Shown here piece by piece: positions 47,165-60,300 of a stretch of DNA of 64,000 nt. The notes beneath the pieces are model-generated. The model worked only from the letters and a program-made list of their open reading frames with translations. It did no database searches and had not been told where the DNA came from. A program made the position numbers and the translations under genes. Source of the stretch: Erodium maritimum (Eukaryota > Streptophyta > Magnoliopsida > Geraniales > Geraniaceae); assembly GCA_963921825.1 (NCBI GenBank), contig OY997588.1, positions 133,641,203 to 133,705,202 on the forward strand. The letters run 5' to 3'. Positions within the stretch are counted from its first letter, which is position 1, and every line of letters begins with the position of its first letter.

Positions 47165-48516
47165 ATTTTTTTTATCAACAAAACAATATATAAAAATCCG
47201 ATTTTTAAAGGATGATAGACTAGTAACAAGGGTAAAACTCATACAAAATAAAACACCGAACTAACTTTGGCCTTAACAAAAAACACACGAGCACTGAACA
47301 TATCTCAGTCTCAAACTAAATAAAGGGATCCTATAAGGATTGAACAAGTACAATAAAAGAGTATTTCTATCATAGGAACCTCATTGACCTAACAAAGGTG
47401 CAAACCAAACAAATATAGCCCAATAGTCCGATTTTTTAAACATGAAGTTCAAAACTCTGACTTTACAACCATGAAGTTTACAGAGAAAATGATCTACTAC
47501 CCTGATTTTCCAACCATGAAGCTCAAAAAGATAGCCAGTTAGCTCCTAAAACACCCATAAGCTTACAAACACCTGAAGAAAACTTTGAATCTCATCAGAA
47601 GCTCAACTGAGAGAGTTGGAGGACGCCGACGGCCAATACCGCTAAACGACAAAGAAAGACTGGTGATAAATCACCGATACTCATGAGCCCTAGAAACAGA
47701 AACACCTCAGGTTCCAACAGAGGGTCAAATACCCGAAATAACCCATTAGAGACCAACACCTAATACCTGACAGGACCCTACCAACAATGTGTAGGTAAAC
47801 CAAAAAAATCGAGACGAGACTAAAACTAAGGACCGGGCAGAGCTCCATAAGAACTGAAGCAGAAGAAATAGAAAAACCCTTACCACCCGCAACGACGAGG
47901 GGCTCAACTCCACAACGAATCAATGACTTGATCGGTCAGGAAATGCTTATCACAGTAGAACTACAACTAATCGCCCGAGGAGCAACACGAATCTAACTTG
48001 AACTACGACTCGTTGACACCACTAACTATAGAATGAAGCTCCTAACCAACCACCAACAAAGGATAAGAGTCCCTGGGGGTCAACACCCGAGAAACCATCA
48101 AATAACAACTCTATGGCGGTGAAACGGAACCCACTCGACGGTTATCAGAATAATGACTCTGATCCACCCCAAAATCTCCATCTGACCCCAAAAGAAACAG
48201 TTCCCGCCTGCCCATCTTCGTCGATGGATAACCAACCACCACAAAACCAACCACACAACTATCCACCACACAGAGCAAACAGGAAGATGCCACGACCACA
48301 ACAGTCGGATGGAGATCGGATATCCCTCGAGGACTATGGATCTGAGACGAGACAACAGGGCTGCAACACGAGAAGCACAAGAAGGCTAACCAACCAGGCC
48401 GACACTAGAGTTCGAAGTATCAAGGTACGAATTGAAGTTGGCCTTCTAGATCCGCAAAATATGCACACAAAAAAGTCTTACACCGAACCAGACGCTGCCG
48501 AGCCAAAGTGGAGATT
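47165..48516 (-). mobile_element. Probable LINE 3' region (minus strand)
   Basis: A T-rich start (TTTTATTTTTTTTATCAACA) reads in minus sense as a 3' end ending TGTTGATAAAAAAAA. The internal phrase GGGGGTCAACACCCGAGAAACCATCA at about 48074-48099 (shown here as CAACACCCGAGAAACCATCA) recurs as CAACACCCAAGAAACCATCA near 52602. This links the fragment to the one at 51481-53800. No intact coding region is present. Confidence 0.45.
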
Positions 48517-48521
48517 GTTAT

Positions 48522-48745
48522 TGTCACGCCCCAAATCCGGTTTTGAACGGACTCGAGACGTGAACTTAAAGTAATAAATAATTAAAGCAATTCAAAGGAA
48601 ATAAGTTTTAAAATATTACTCCGAAATCCATAAATCCGATAAAATGAGTCAACAGCTCATAAAAACCAGTAATAAAGTGTTTAGTTCAAAATAAACAGTA
48701 CGTCTCTAGACAACTAGACAAGACCCTCTAATCTAATTCGTGTCC
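48522..48745 (+). mobile_element. Truncated LTR-like fragment C of the A/B family
   Basis: It begins TGTCACGCCCCAAATCCGG and continues ACTCGAGACGTGAAC. It matches the terminal 220 bp of element B in inverted sense, including AGTTCAAAATAAACAGTACG and TCTCTAGAC. It stops near 48745. The remainder is missing. Confidence 0.6.
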
Positions 48746-48817
48746 ATGTTGAAATCCAGGTATCAAGAACAACTGAATGATAAGTCAAACAAGTCTCTAA
48801 GGTAGCCAGTTGCTCTC

Positions 48818-50238
48818 ATGATGAAACCGGCTCTCCTCTCCTTCAAGTCTTTTTGCTCAACTCTAATATCCTTATACGGTGAATACTGCTCCATCGCTAC
48901 AGGATCTGGTAAGGAGATCAGAGGCAAAACAAGGAGTAGAGCTGCAGTTGTCAAGGAAGTTGTTGTTCCAGGCAAAGGTTCAGGAAAATCGGTTGCTTCA
49001 AAATCTCGTGTTAAAGGTGGGTTGAAGGCCAAAGTTGGTGGAGGTCGTCATCGGAGTTTATCGCAACCAAGGAGCCGGCTTTCCTCGGTCAGGGAGGACG
49101 TTCAGACTTATACGGGCGGGGACTCTGCACCCATTTCGAATGGGGAAGTTGATCCTATGGTGTCTGACCTGTCAAACAAGCATGCAAATGATTCTTTGAC
49201 AAGGAAGAGTCGGAACCGATCAGGGAGGTTGGGCAAACTCGTGGAGGACGAAGTATTCGTGTGCAACCTTCCTTTCGAGTCTTCGGCAGATTGGACTCGG
49301 AATGTCTTCATCCCTTTTGGCAAGATCTTATCGGTGTGTGTTCTCAAACGACCGAATCTCAAAGGTCGATATTTTGGTTTCATTCGGTTTGATTCCAAGG
49401 TCGCTGCAGATCAGACAATCGAAGGCTTAAACGGGTACAAAATTAATGGACATGTGCTTTTTGTTGCCACTGCTCGTTGTGGGATTCCGAGAACAGCTTC
49501 GCCACTTGTTGTGGGTTGTGAAAAACAGAGCACTGGCTCTGTTTTGGATACCCAGAAACAGAGCTCTACTCCAATTGTTTTGGTTGATTCTACTGGGGGA
49601 GGATGGACTGGGCAAGCTCAAAGTACTCTTACCCACAACTAGACCAATCGACGGGAATCAGGCTCAGGGCGCGTCGGACATGGCCCCCGGAGATGAGCCC
49701 GTTCGGAGAGGAGTTACGTCTCCAGGCGAGGTTTTACTTGGAAGCGATTTTCAAGTTTCAAATCTTGTGGGAACTGATTTTTCTCCGGAAAACAAGATTT
49801 CGGTTTCGGGATCGCCGGTGAAGTCCTCCGGTGACAGTCAGCATCTTCATTCGGAATCGGGAACGATCGAGATTTCGAATCGTTTCTCAAATCTCGTTTG
49901 TGATTCGACCAGGGATCTCGGTGATGCTGATCCCGTGCTTTCCGATCTCCCTTGCGTGGATTGTGCAGAAGATCCGATCCGATTTCTTAATGATCGCGTG
50001 GATTGTGCAGACGCAGTTCAGAGCGAAGATTGCGCTGAGACTCCGGTTTTGGTTTTGAATCAATTAGTGATTGATGGGATGCTTGAGAGTCAAGCCCAAA
50101 TCTCCTCAACAGGTCCGTCAGGTTTTACTGGGTCAGATCAATTAGGCCCAATTTCACCTGCTGTTGGGTCTATTCGGTCAAACACAAAACATGGTTTAGG
50201 TAGTACAGACCCAGACAGGGGTTATGTGTCTGGGGATC
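48818..50238 (+). pseudogene. LINE ORF1 with an RNA-recognition motif, frameshifted and interrupted
   Basis: A frame of 274 residues (48818-49642) has a basic, Ser-rich N-terminal part. It is followed by an RRM: DEVFVCNLPFESSADW (RNP2-like), GRYFGFIRFDS (RNP1-like) and GYKINGHVLFVATAR. RRM-containing ORF1 proteins occur in some plant LINE families and bind the element's RNA. After about 49640 the sequence continues sensibly in another frame (SPENKISVSGSPVKSS, EISNRFSNLVCDSTRDLGD) to 50238, so a frameshift is likely near 49620-49640. LTR-like fragment D then begins exactly within the open frame. No endonuclease or reverse transcriptase is seen downstream. Confidence 0.65.
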
Positions 50239-51460
50239 TGTCACGCATCAAATCCGGTTTTGGTCGGACTCGAGACGTGACCCGAAACAATCGAGATAAA
50301 AGTAGTGAAACTATAATAAACTCTTTTAAAAATGAAAGCGAATCCAAAATATCTCTCAATAATTCAATCCAAAATTTCAAATATAGTGTCACAGCTTGAC
50401 AAGTAACATAAGATAAATAAAGTTCAACAAAGTGGGCCAACAAATCTCTAATACAACCCTCAAGACATCCGGAAGCTCCCGAGCCTCGAATTCCCCTGAT
50501 CTCAAGTACACCTGTACACACAATAAATAAACAAATAGGGGTGAACTTACGCTCAGTAGGAAAAATCGTAAACAGCTTTAGCCTCCAAGTTTAATATTAA
50601 AACTGCTTTAGTTCGATGTCACAAAAGTAATTAAAACCCTTAGACCAAAAGATAAAATAAACAAATAAAAAGCAACGATAACAATAGCGCATTCTCAAGG
50701 ATAACGATAACTTCCCAGAGAATAAACAGAGAACATTATGATAAAATAGAAAACCACCACGACTGGGAACGAGTAAATACTATTAATCAAAGAAAAGTTA
50801 TGGAATCAGTGTAATAAAATAGTATCGCTTTTTCAACGATAACAGTAACTTAAAAGATTCCCTGAAAAGACTATAACGAATCATAAACTTATCAAAATGA
50901 GAGCTATTAATATTACGCCAACTACTCGCTTTCTCAAGCCTCCGATCCATGGATAGATTCCGGGATCACATCGGTTCCCATATTCCGATCCACTAGAGTA
51001 CCATATCATATCAGATTTTCCCTCGGTGCAGAGGAGGCACATACATCGGGGCACCGGAAACCATCCCATAGGGACGCTCATCGTCGGGATTCTCGGAAAT
51101 GCCTCCAAAGGACCATAAGTCATAGGGAACCAAGGTAGTGCTCCCATAGGACGCATACACTTGGGTGAAACCACAGTAAACATCTCTCTCGAAGTAATCC
51201 ATCCAACTGTCCCGTAAAGTCCATCTCCAATAATCAATGCCCTCAGGCTCCAATACTCAACCATTATCACGAAGAATCTGTCAAACTCCAACACTCAACC
51301 ATTATCATGAAGAATCTGTCAAACTCCAACACTCAACCATAATCACGAAGAATCTGTCAAACTCCAACACTCAACCATTATCACGAAGAATCTGTCAAAC
51401 TCCAACACTCAACCATTATCACGAAGAATCTGTCAAACTCCAACCACCACAACACCACCG
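50239..51460 (+). mobile_element. LTR-like fragment D of the A/B family
   Basis: It begins TGTCACGCATCAAATCCGG and shares with element A the ordered phrases GGAAGCTCCCGAGCC, GGGGTGA.CTTACGCTCAGTAGG, CGTCGGGATTCTCGGAAA and GGACGCATACACTTGGGTGAAA. It is inserted in the LINE ORF1 at 48818-50238. The right end could not be located. The family resemblance fades after the 38-bp repeats near 51440. Confidence 0.65.
51249..51442. repeat. 38-bp tandem repeats, about five copies
   Basis: The unit begins AACTCCAACACTCAACCATT and ends ATCTGTCA, recurring every 38 bp with very few changes. It is followed by a 15-base C-run at 51466-51480. An open frame through it is an artefact of the repeat. Confidence 0.85.
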
Positions 51461-51480
51461 GATTACCCCCCCCCCCCCCC

Positions 51481-53800
51481 AGTGTAGTACCGAACCGAAC
51501 AAGCAAACATCTCAAGAACAAGAATAAAGGAAACACATTACAATACATCAACCAAGCAAACGATCCAAAACCCACCATGGCAAATCGGAATGGGGAGGCT
51601 TAGTCAAGCTCAAGAACACCCACCTTAGCATTGTAGCAAGATCCGAAACCTAAAAATTCCACTGTTTAAGCGTGCCTTACAAGCCTCACACTGCTCAATT
51701 AACTCGATTAACAAGTTAATCCGTCGATGGCCAACACACACCGACGATCCAACCAGAGAGTTAGGCGAATCCGACCCACATCTCCACCGATTAAGAGAAG
51801 GAGCTGAAGGAATCCTAAATGAGACAAGAAAAGCAGCATGCAAGGAAGAAATTAGAAAAGACGTCCCATCAATCAGTTCAACGAAAATGCTCTTTACCCA
51901 GGTTTAGACCTAAACCGAGAAACAACATCCCATACCAGCAAAAGTACTCCAAATGTCAAGAGAACTCTGACCCATCAGCGGAGAACACCGAGCTGAGGCC
52001 AACACCTACAGCAGCCACACCAGAAAGTCTCTACCGCATCCCTACGATCTACGAACCGAAGCTGAGAAGCGCATCCCACAACAAGACGAGGAAGAGCTGG
52101 CGAGACACAACGGGGATCCGAGCAGGAGGAGAACGACAACAAATTGGAAAAGGGCGGTCCCGGAGCATTGGGGACGACAAAAACTCCAAAAGGCCACTGA
52201 TGGGCTAGTCACCAACACGAGGAGAATCAACCGGATGCTCTGACCACGTAAGCCAAAACGATTGGGGAACTGAGGTTGAAACTCTAGTTGAGCCTTCCGA
52301 TACCAGTAAGACCTGTAATAATACCGAACAAGAGCCAACCCAATTCCGAATCGAAAGACACCAAGGACAATAGAGGCACCCTGGACCCGAGCAACACAAA
52401 CGGCGCCAAAACCTCAACGATCAATGGAAAGAACGAAGAACCGCGTCCTACACAAGCTTTGAGGCGAGTCGGTGAAAGTACCGAGCACCACGAGACACCA
52501 CAAATGTTCTGAGCTTCCGATCAGCACACAACAACAACCAAAGTTCAAGAACAGGAGCTCCTAACCCAACAATCGATTAAAGAAAGGAAATACTAGGGGC
52601 CAACACCCAAGAAACCATCATAACTTAAACCTCCACTAAGCCGGTAGTCGACTTACCTGATCCGTGAAGATCTAATCCCGAAAGGAGAAGAAACACCTCC
52701 CACTTCGGAGCAGGAGCAAAAAACGACGAAGCTTGACGAAAGTAGGCCCGAAAACACCACACCGGGACTGCTGAACAACCCAGCCCGGATCCGACCTGAA
52801 CCGGTCAAAACCACCCAAAGACCCGACCCAGGTCACGACCCACGAACCTGGACCTTACCCAGACATGCCCCGGCCCAAAAAGATCCAAACCAAAGCCCAA
52901 CCCACTCGGCCCAGTCCCGCTTCGACCCGTCTGACCTGGTGCCAACCAAAGCCCACATTAGCCCCACCCGGCACAACCCAAAGCTGCACGACCTGGCCCA
53001 TTCCAACACGACCCGGTCCAACCCAAGGCTGCATGCGTAGGCCCAACCCAAGACAAGCCCAATCAGCCAGTCCCGGTTGAACCCTACCCGGTTCACGTAC
53101 AACCCAGAACAAAACCAATCGTTGTCCATGTCGGAATAGCCACGAGACAGAAGCTTCACCTGCCAAGAAGGCAGAACCTCCACCACCACACGAAGTCACC
53201 ACCGGTGTATAAAGGAGCCCAACACCAACACTCCTTCCTTCCCAGATTCGCGTCCAAATTTGGGAAGCAAAGAAGTTTCAGATCTGACCTAACTCTGGCC
53301 ATGCTTAGAGCAAAACCCAACAACACGTCGAACCAGGTACTTGGTCCCAACTCCAATGCTAGACAACAAGCTCCGACAAGTAGAGCATAGAAGCCGAGCA
53401 TATCAACCCAGCGACGCCGGCGAGAAGCTAGTCGGAGGTGAGAAGAGGTCGCACCAAGCTCCTGCTAACAGATCTGGGGCTGCGACGACATATAACCAGT
53501 GAGGCAAGGAGGAGCTGCAACTGGAGCTAGACGAGAGCGTGAGATCTCACGAGCGCGAAAGCACAGGCAGCGAGGAGAGTTATGGGCACCAACTGTGAGC
53601 AAGGAAGAGGAGGAGCAGAAGGATGAAGGGAAGAAGAAGTAGAGAGAAGGAAGGCATGCGAGAAGAGGTCACCACCGACAACTATCAAGGCCGGAAAGCC
53701 TGGTATCGACGGTGGTGCTTGGAGGCGACAACTAGGGTAACAGAGAGGAGCGAGAGGTTTTGGAGAGAGAACACCGCTTTCCTTTAGGCTTCTATTGACT
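51481..53800 (-). mobile_element. Degenerate retroelement region, probably LINE-derived (minus strand)
   Basis: It shares CAACACCCAAGAAACCATCA-type sequence with 47165-48516. It also contains GC-rich stretches at 52790-53060 with many CCCAACCC/GGCCCA words, and a leader-like segment near 53200-53800. The many small frames have no recognisable domain. Assignment rests only on the shared phrase and general composition. Confidence 0.35.
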
Positions 53801-54019
53801 TGTCGCTAAGTTGATATTACATGATTGAGGTCATTATGACAAGGAGAGGTTGAGTGCCATAAATGTCGAGATTTGTTTTTGCTGCATGATTCAAGACCAT
53901 ATGTCATATGTGAAGTCTCGGTATGGTGTAGTTATGCTAATCAAGGATTGTGTTCTTGAGAATGTCTTGGTGGTTGTAATGATCAAGAATCCTTTTGATA
54001 TCGGAAGTTTCATCATGGA
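53801..54019. other. Unassigned flank left of the copia LTR
   Basis: This is AT-rich sequence with no recognised gene. It ends ATGGA (54015-54019), which would be the left target duplication of the older LTR copy if that copy is a solo LTR. Confidence 0.35.
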
Positions 54020-55664
54020 TGTTGGGTCTCGAGGTAGGGTTGGAGATGAACCAACTCGCAGCGGAAAATCAATGAAAACCAAGAGACGATTAAAACCATG
54101 AAACAACTAACAAAGAATGGATTCACAAGAGAAAAATTCAGCACTAGTTCTTACCAAAACAAGAACACCGGTTAACGAATGATTGGCTTGAGTCTCCAAG
54201 ACGCCTACGTATCCACATGGGAATCAAAGCCACGTAGTTCTTCTCTTTGAGGACTCAAGAACACAAACATGGAGGTGGAAACTAGCCAAATCCGAAATGG
54301 CCATGGAAGAGGGAGAGAAAATGTGTTTCCTATTCTTGTCTTGTGTTTGTTATGTTGAAAAAAGATGAATTAAACATAACAAAACCCATACTTGTCCAAC
54401 TAAAGGCATGAGACAAGTATGGTGTCAAGTAAGGTGTAAATAGGACAAAGTATGGCAAGACAAGATTGGGTTAGGTGGTGAATCACCAACACCTTAATCC
54501 TTGTCTTGCTTACTTAGTACTAATTAATCAAGACTTGATTAATTAGTTCTATGGGCCTTGGTTGCATGGGCCTTTCATGGGCCTCTTGGAACATGGCCCG
54601 TGGCCATTTCTAACGAGGTCCCGTGATTCGCTCATCGCCTCCAAGCCTTCCATACCGGAAATGTCCAACATTATCCGACGCGATCAATCCCAAGACTCCA
54701 AGCCTTGTCTCGATCCGTAAAGTCCTATTCACGTACGGGCACATGACCCAAAACCCAGTTTTGGTCATGTCCCGAGACAACTCCCTTTTGGCCATTCTCC
54801 ATAAATGTGTCAATGAGTTTCATCCTCCGGTGTGACCCTTAGGTTTATGCATGTCAATAGATCAACGTAAAATCCCATTTTACTTGATCCTATTTAAGTG
54901 GCAACTAACGAGACTTTAGTATTGCCTGACACTACATAACGAATCGACCCTGTCGATTCTAACCTTTCCGTCGTCCCTGTCATTATCCTTTTATCTCCGA
55001 TATCCTGATTGAGATAAGGCATAGAGCCGTCATCCTTATTATTCTCAATCACCGTTCCTTGATATGTGAGATGACTGAAGATATGATACCCAGTATCATG
55101 TGCATGGCCATGCTATTCTTCCAGTCACTCTCGATCAAGTGGCCGAGAACCGATATCTTTCCCATACCTTAGTACGAGGGATAAATCCCTTAGCCGTCTT
55201 TCGTGTCACTCATGTAGCCCGTCCCCAAGCCAATCCTGGCCGTTATGGAAGCCCTGTTACGGACAACGTTAGGCTCAGGTCAAACTCAGTTGTTGACTAC
55301 ATAGCGATCACAAAGACTCTTTGGTCTAAGGATACATGACAAGCTACAACACTGAATATGTTCATGACTTAATCTATGGCACATATTCAGGGCGGGTCGT
55401 CCAATATCATGTCCCACATGATATCTATGATCAGACTCCGGAATCTCATTCCAATGACTAACAGAACGTAAGCCATAAAGAGCCATCTTTCATACTAGTC
55501 GCTTCTAGTGGAGCTTTGTTGACTAGGGACCCATCGAGTGTGATCTATCTCGATCTATGGTTCTATTCGCATGGTGGGCATAGATCAGAGCACACATCGA
55601 TATATTACTCCAACACATAAGTAATATAAAGCCGCTTTAATTTTATTGCTAACGATGATATATA
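54020..55664 (-). mobile_element. Older copia LTR copy, lacking 43 bp at its 5' end
   Basis: It begins on the plus strand TGTTGGGTCTCGAGG and is collinear, without gaps, with the LTR at 55665-57352 over 1645 bp, with about 17 substitutions by eye. It stops at GATGATATATA (55664), exactly where the intact LTR continues CATTTGGAC for 43 more bases. The next base begins the following LTR. This suggests the younger element inserted into it. Confidence 0.85.
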
Positions 55665-57352
55665 TGTTGGGTCTCGAGGTAGGGTTGGAGATGAACCAAC
55701 TCGCAGCGGAAAATCGATGAAAACCAAGAGACGATCAAAACCATGAAACAACTAACAAAGAATGGATTAACAAGAGAAAAATTCAGCACTAGTTCTTACC
55801 AAAACAAGAACACCGGTTAACGAATGATTGGCTTGAGTCTCCAAGACGCCTACGTATCCACATGGGAATCAAAGCCACGTAGTTCTTCTCTTTGAGGACT
55901 CAAGAACACAAACATGGAGGTGGAAACTAGCCAAACCCGAAATGGCCATGGAAGAGGGAGAGAAAATGTGTTTCCTATTCTTGTCTTGTGTTTGTTATGT
56001 TGAAAAAAGATGACTTAAACATAACAAAACCCATACTTGTCCAACTAAAGGCATGGGACAAGCATGGTGTCAAGTAAGGTGTAAATAGGACAAAGTATGG
56101 CAAGACAAGATTGGGTTAGGTGGTGAATCACCAACACCTTAATCCTTGTCTTGCTTACTTAGTACTAATTAATCAAGACTTGATTAATTAGTTCCATGGG
56201 CCTTGGTTGCATGGGCCTTTCATGGGCTTCTTGGAACATGGCCCGTGGCCATTTCCAACGAGGTCCCGTGATTCGCTCATCGCCTCCATGCCTTCCATAC
56301 CGGAAATGTCCAACATTATCCGACGCGATCAATCCCAAGACTCCAAGCCTTGTCTCGATCCGTAAAGTCCTATTCACTTACGGGCACATGACCCAAAACC
56401 CAGTTTTGGTCATGTCCCGAGACAACTCCCTTTTGGCCATTCTCCATAAATGTGTCAATGAGTTTCATCCTCCGGTGTGACCCTTAGGTTTATGCATGTC
56501 AATAGATCAACGTAAAATCCCATTTTACTTGATCCTATTTAAGTGGCAACTAACGAGACTTTAGTATTGCCTGACACTACATAACGAATCGACCCTGTCG
56601 ATTCTAACCTTTCCGTCGTCCCTGTCATTATCCTTTTATCTCCGATATCCTGATTGAGATAAGGCATAGAGCCGTCATCCTTATTATTCTCAATCACCGT
56701 TCCTTGATATGTGAGATGACTGAAGATATGATACCCAGTATCATGTGCATGGCCATGCTATTCTTCCAGTCACTCTCGATCAAGTGGCCGAGAACCGATA
56801 TCTTTCCCATACCTTAGTATGAGGGATAAATCCCTTAGCCGTCTTTCGTGTCACTCATGTAGCCCGTCCCCAAGCCAATCCTGGCCGTTATGGAAGCCCT
56901 GTTACGGACAACGTTAGGCTCAGGTCAAACTCAGTTGTTGACTACATAGCGATCACAAAGACTCCTTGGTCTAAGGATACATGACAAGCTACAACACTGA
57001 ATATGTTCATGACTTAATCTATGGCACATATTCAGGGTGGGTCGTCCAATATCATGTCCCACATGATATCTATGATCAGACTCCGGAATCCCATTCCAAT
57101 GACTAACAGAACGTAAGCCATAAAGAGCCATCTTTCATACTAGTCGCTTCTAGTGAAGCTTTGTTGACTAGGGACCCATCGAGTGTGATCTATCTCGATC
57201 TATGGTTCTATTCGCATGGTGGGCATAGATCAGAGCACACATCGATATATTACTCCAACACATAAGTAATATAAAGCCGCTTTAATTTTATTGCTAACGA
57301 TGATATATACATTTGGACATTTAGGATTGAACTACGGGCACTAAGACTAACA
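55665..57352 (-). repeat. 3' LTR of the copia element
   Basis: In element sense it begins TGTTAGTCTTAGTGCCCG and ends CCTCGAGACCCAACA, 1688 bp. It directly adjoins the polypurine tract. Frames of 66-94 residues recur in each LTR copy only because the LTR is repeated. Confidence 0.9.
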
Positions 57353-57367
57353 ATCTCCCACTTGCCC
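57353..57367 (-). promoter_or_regulatory. Polypurine tract of the copia element
   Basis: In minus sense the sequence GGGCAAGTGGGAGAT sits immediately before the 3' LTR. This is the usual place and form of the plus-strand primer in plant copia elements. The polyprotein stop codon lies just upstream. Confidence 0.8.
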
Positions 57368-57368
57368 T

Positions 57369-60300
57369 AGTTCCAATCTAAACTCCAATATGTCCCCATC
57401 GACTTTACATGTCTAACATGTTCAGGCAGTGACACTGTCTTAGTCAAAGGGTTGGCTATGTTATCATCTGTTGCAATATCGGTTATCTTCACTTCACCTC
57501 AGTTCAGTATTTATCTGATGAGGTGGATACGCCGCAGTACATGTTTGGATTTGTTATGCGATCTAGGCTTTTAGCTTGCGCAATGGCCCTTGTGTTGTCG
57601 CAAAATGGATTCACCGGACTGGATGGGTTTTTAATTACACCCAGCCCTGCCATGAATTTCCAAATCCACATAGCCTCCTTAGCTGCCTCTGCAGCATCCA
57701 TGTACTTGGCCTCTGTCGTAGATTCGGCAATGGTATCTTGCTTTACGCTTTCCCAGCTAAAGCTCTACCATTCAGCGTAAACACATATCCTGATTGACTT
57801 CTAAAGTCATCTGGATTTGTCTTGGAAAACTAGCGTCTACTCATCCTTCGACGACTAGTTCAACATCATCTTTCCCCCGGGTTAGAATGATGTCTACTGG
57901 TACAACATAAGGCTTACGAGACGTCTGGTCTCATACATGTCATGGCATATATGATCGATCCTGCCCCCAGGCGCATAGGATTCTCATCATCCTTTTCAGC
58001 TCATCAGGTGTCTTAGGACACTGAGTCTTGCTGAGATGAATGCCATGACTAGTGGGTAAGAGTCCTTTCTTTGAATCGAGCATTAAGAACCTACTCAATG
58101 CCTTGTTCACATAGGTTCCCTGACTTAAATCCAAGACCCTCTTGGTGCGATCTCTACATATCTTAATCTTTAAGATATAAGAAGCATCGCCTAAGTCCTT
58201 TATTGAAAAACACTTCCTCAACCAAGCTTTAGTCTCGTGCAAGGTTGGGATGTCGTTTTCAATGAGAACCAGAAAGGTAATCTTGCTCCCACTAGCCTTC
58301 TTATAAACGCAAGATTCATCCTCGTTCTTGATTAAGCCAAATCCAATTACAGCTTCATCAAAACGAAGGATCCAACTCCGAGAAGTTCGTTTCAATCCAT
58401 AAATGGATTTCAACAACTTATAAATCTTTCCTTTATTCTTCGGATCGTCAAAACCTTTGGGCCGAGACATACAAACGTACTCAGTCAAATTTCCATTTAG
58501 GAAAGCGGTTTTGACATCCACTTGCCATATCTCGTAATTATGATACGCAGTTATGTCAAGAAGAATTTGGATTGATTTTGACCATAGCCACTAGGGAGAA
58601 GGTTTCCTCATAGTCAATCCATTGGATCTGCCTATAACCTTTCGCCACCAGTTGAGCTTTGTAGGTCAAAGGGTTGCCGTCCATGTCCATCTTCACCTTG
58701 AAGATCCATTTGCATCCTATGGTCCTCACACCATTGATGGGATCAACCGGTTCCCAGACTCGGTTGTCCGACATGGATTGCATTTCCTCCCTCATGGCTC
58801 CCAGCCATAACTCGGAGTTGGGCCCATCCACGACTTCCTGAAAGGTGGCTGGATCATCGTGATCCACCATGACTTCATTGTCACCTCCGGATACCATATC
58901 TTGGAGGTGGAAGATTGATCCTTTCAAATCGCCTTGGACCTTCCGGAATTGTAACAGGAATTGGTTCTTACTCTACGACAATCTCTGGCTCCTTTCTACA
59001 TGGTTGCTAATTGGTTTAGACAGATCTGTACCATCCTGAATTTCTTCGAGATGCACAGTCCTCCCAATGGCGTCTTTGGAAACAAAACTTTTTTTCCATA
59101 AAGACCCCACCCCAAGCGACGAACACCATGTTCTCACTGGGATTGTAGAAATAGTATCCCCTTGTTGCTTTGGGATACCACACGAAGGTGCATATCTCAG
59201 ATCTTGGTTCGAGCTTAGTCGAAACCAAATGTTTCACATAAGCCTCGCAACCACAAATCTTTAGGAAGGACAAAGCGGGCATCATCCCGTACCATTTTTA
59301 AAATGGTGTCCCTTCCACACCATTCGTCGAAGCCCGATTCACTATGAATGCGGTCGTCTCTAGAGCAAAACCCCTAAAAGAGATTGGGAGATCAGTCCAA
59401 CTAATCATGGAACAGACCATTGTCTAACAATGTCCGATTTCTCCGTTTGGCTACACCTTTCAACTACAGTGACCTAGGAGGAGTCCATTCCAAAAGGATC
59501 CCATTCTCTTTTAGATGATCTAATAACTCTGTGGTCAAGTATTTTCCACCTCGATCCAATCGAAGTGCCTTAATACCTTTGTCAAGCTGGTTTTCTACTA
59601 TAGTCTTAAACTCTTTGAATTTATCAAAAGCTTCAGACTTATGTCTCACCGAATAGACATAACCATATTTACTGTAATCATCAGTAAATGTGATAAAGTA
59701 GCTAAAACCCCTCCTGGCAAGTGAACTTATTGGTCTACACACATTCGAGTGTATCAGCCCCAATAATTCACCCGCCCTTTCATCGCGATCGATAAAGGGC
59801 ACTTTAGTCATTTTGCCCATCAAACAAACCTTGCACCTATCGATCGAATGGAATTCGAATGAACCTGAAAGCCCGCACTTCTGAAGTGCTGATAGGCGCT
59901 TCTTGTTTATGCGACCCAAATGACAGTACCATAACAGAGTTAGGTTTAAATTGTTGGATTTAGACCTCTTGGTATTAACGGAATATATAGAACTTGAGGC
60001 ATTGTTACCCATATCTAATATGTACAATCCTCCAACCATGTCAGTACTGGTATAAAACATATCATTGCATAGAACATTGAAAACTCCATTTCCAATATTA
60101 ACATTATATCCTTCCTTGTCAAACACGGATACAGATATAATATTCCTACTAAAAGTAGGTATGCAATATACATTATACAATACTAAGACAAGACCTCTTG
60201 GCAAAGCAAGACTCATGGATCCTACAGCAGTTGCCACAACTCTGAGGTCCATTTCGTGCTTTCCAAATCTCTCCTACTTTCAGCCACCATATATTAGTGC

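Noticed and set aside
51237..51527. A 96-residue repetitive protein
   Set aside because: It is translation of the 38-bp tandem repeat. The frame is open only by chance.
54623..54835. A conserved small protein recurring at 54623, 56196 and 62957
   Set aside because: The frames recur only because the LTR is present three times. There is no start context or family resemblance.
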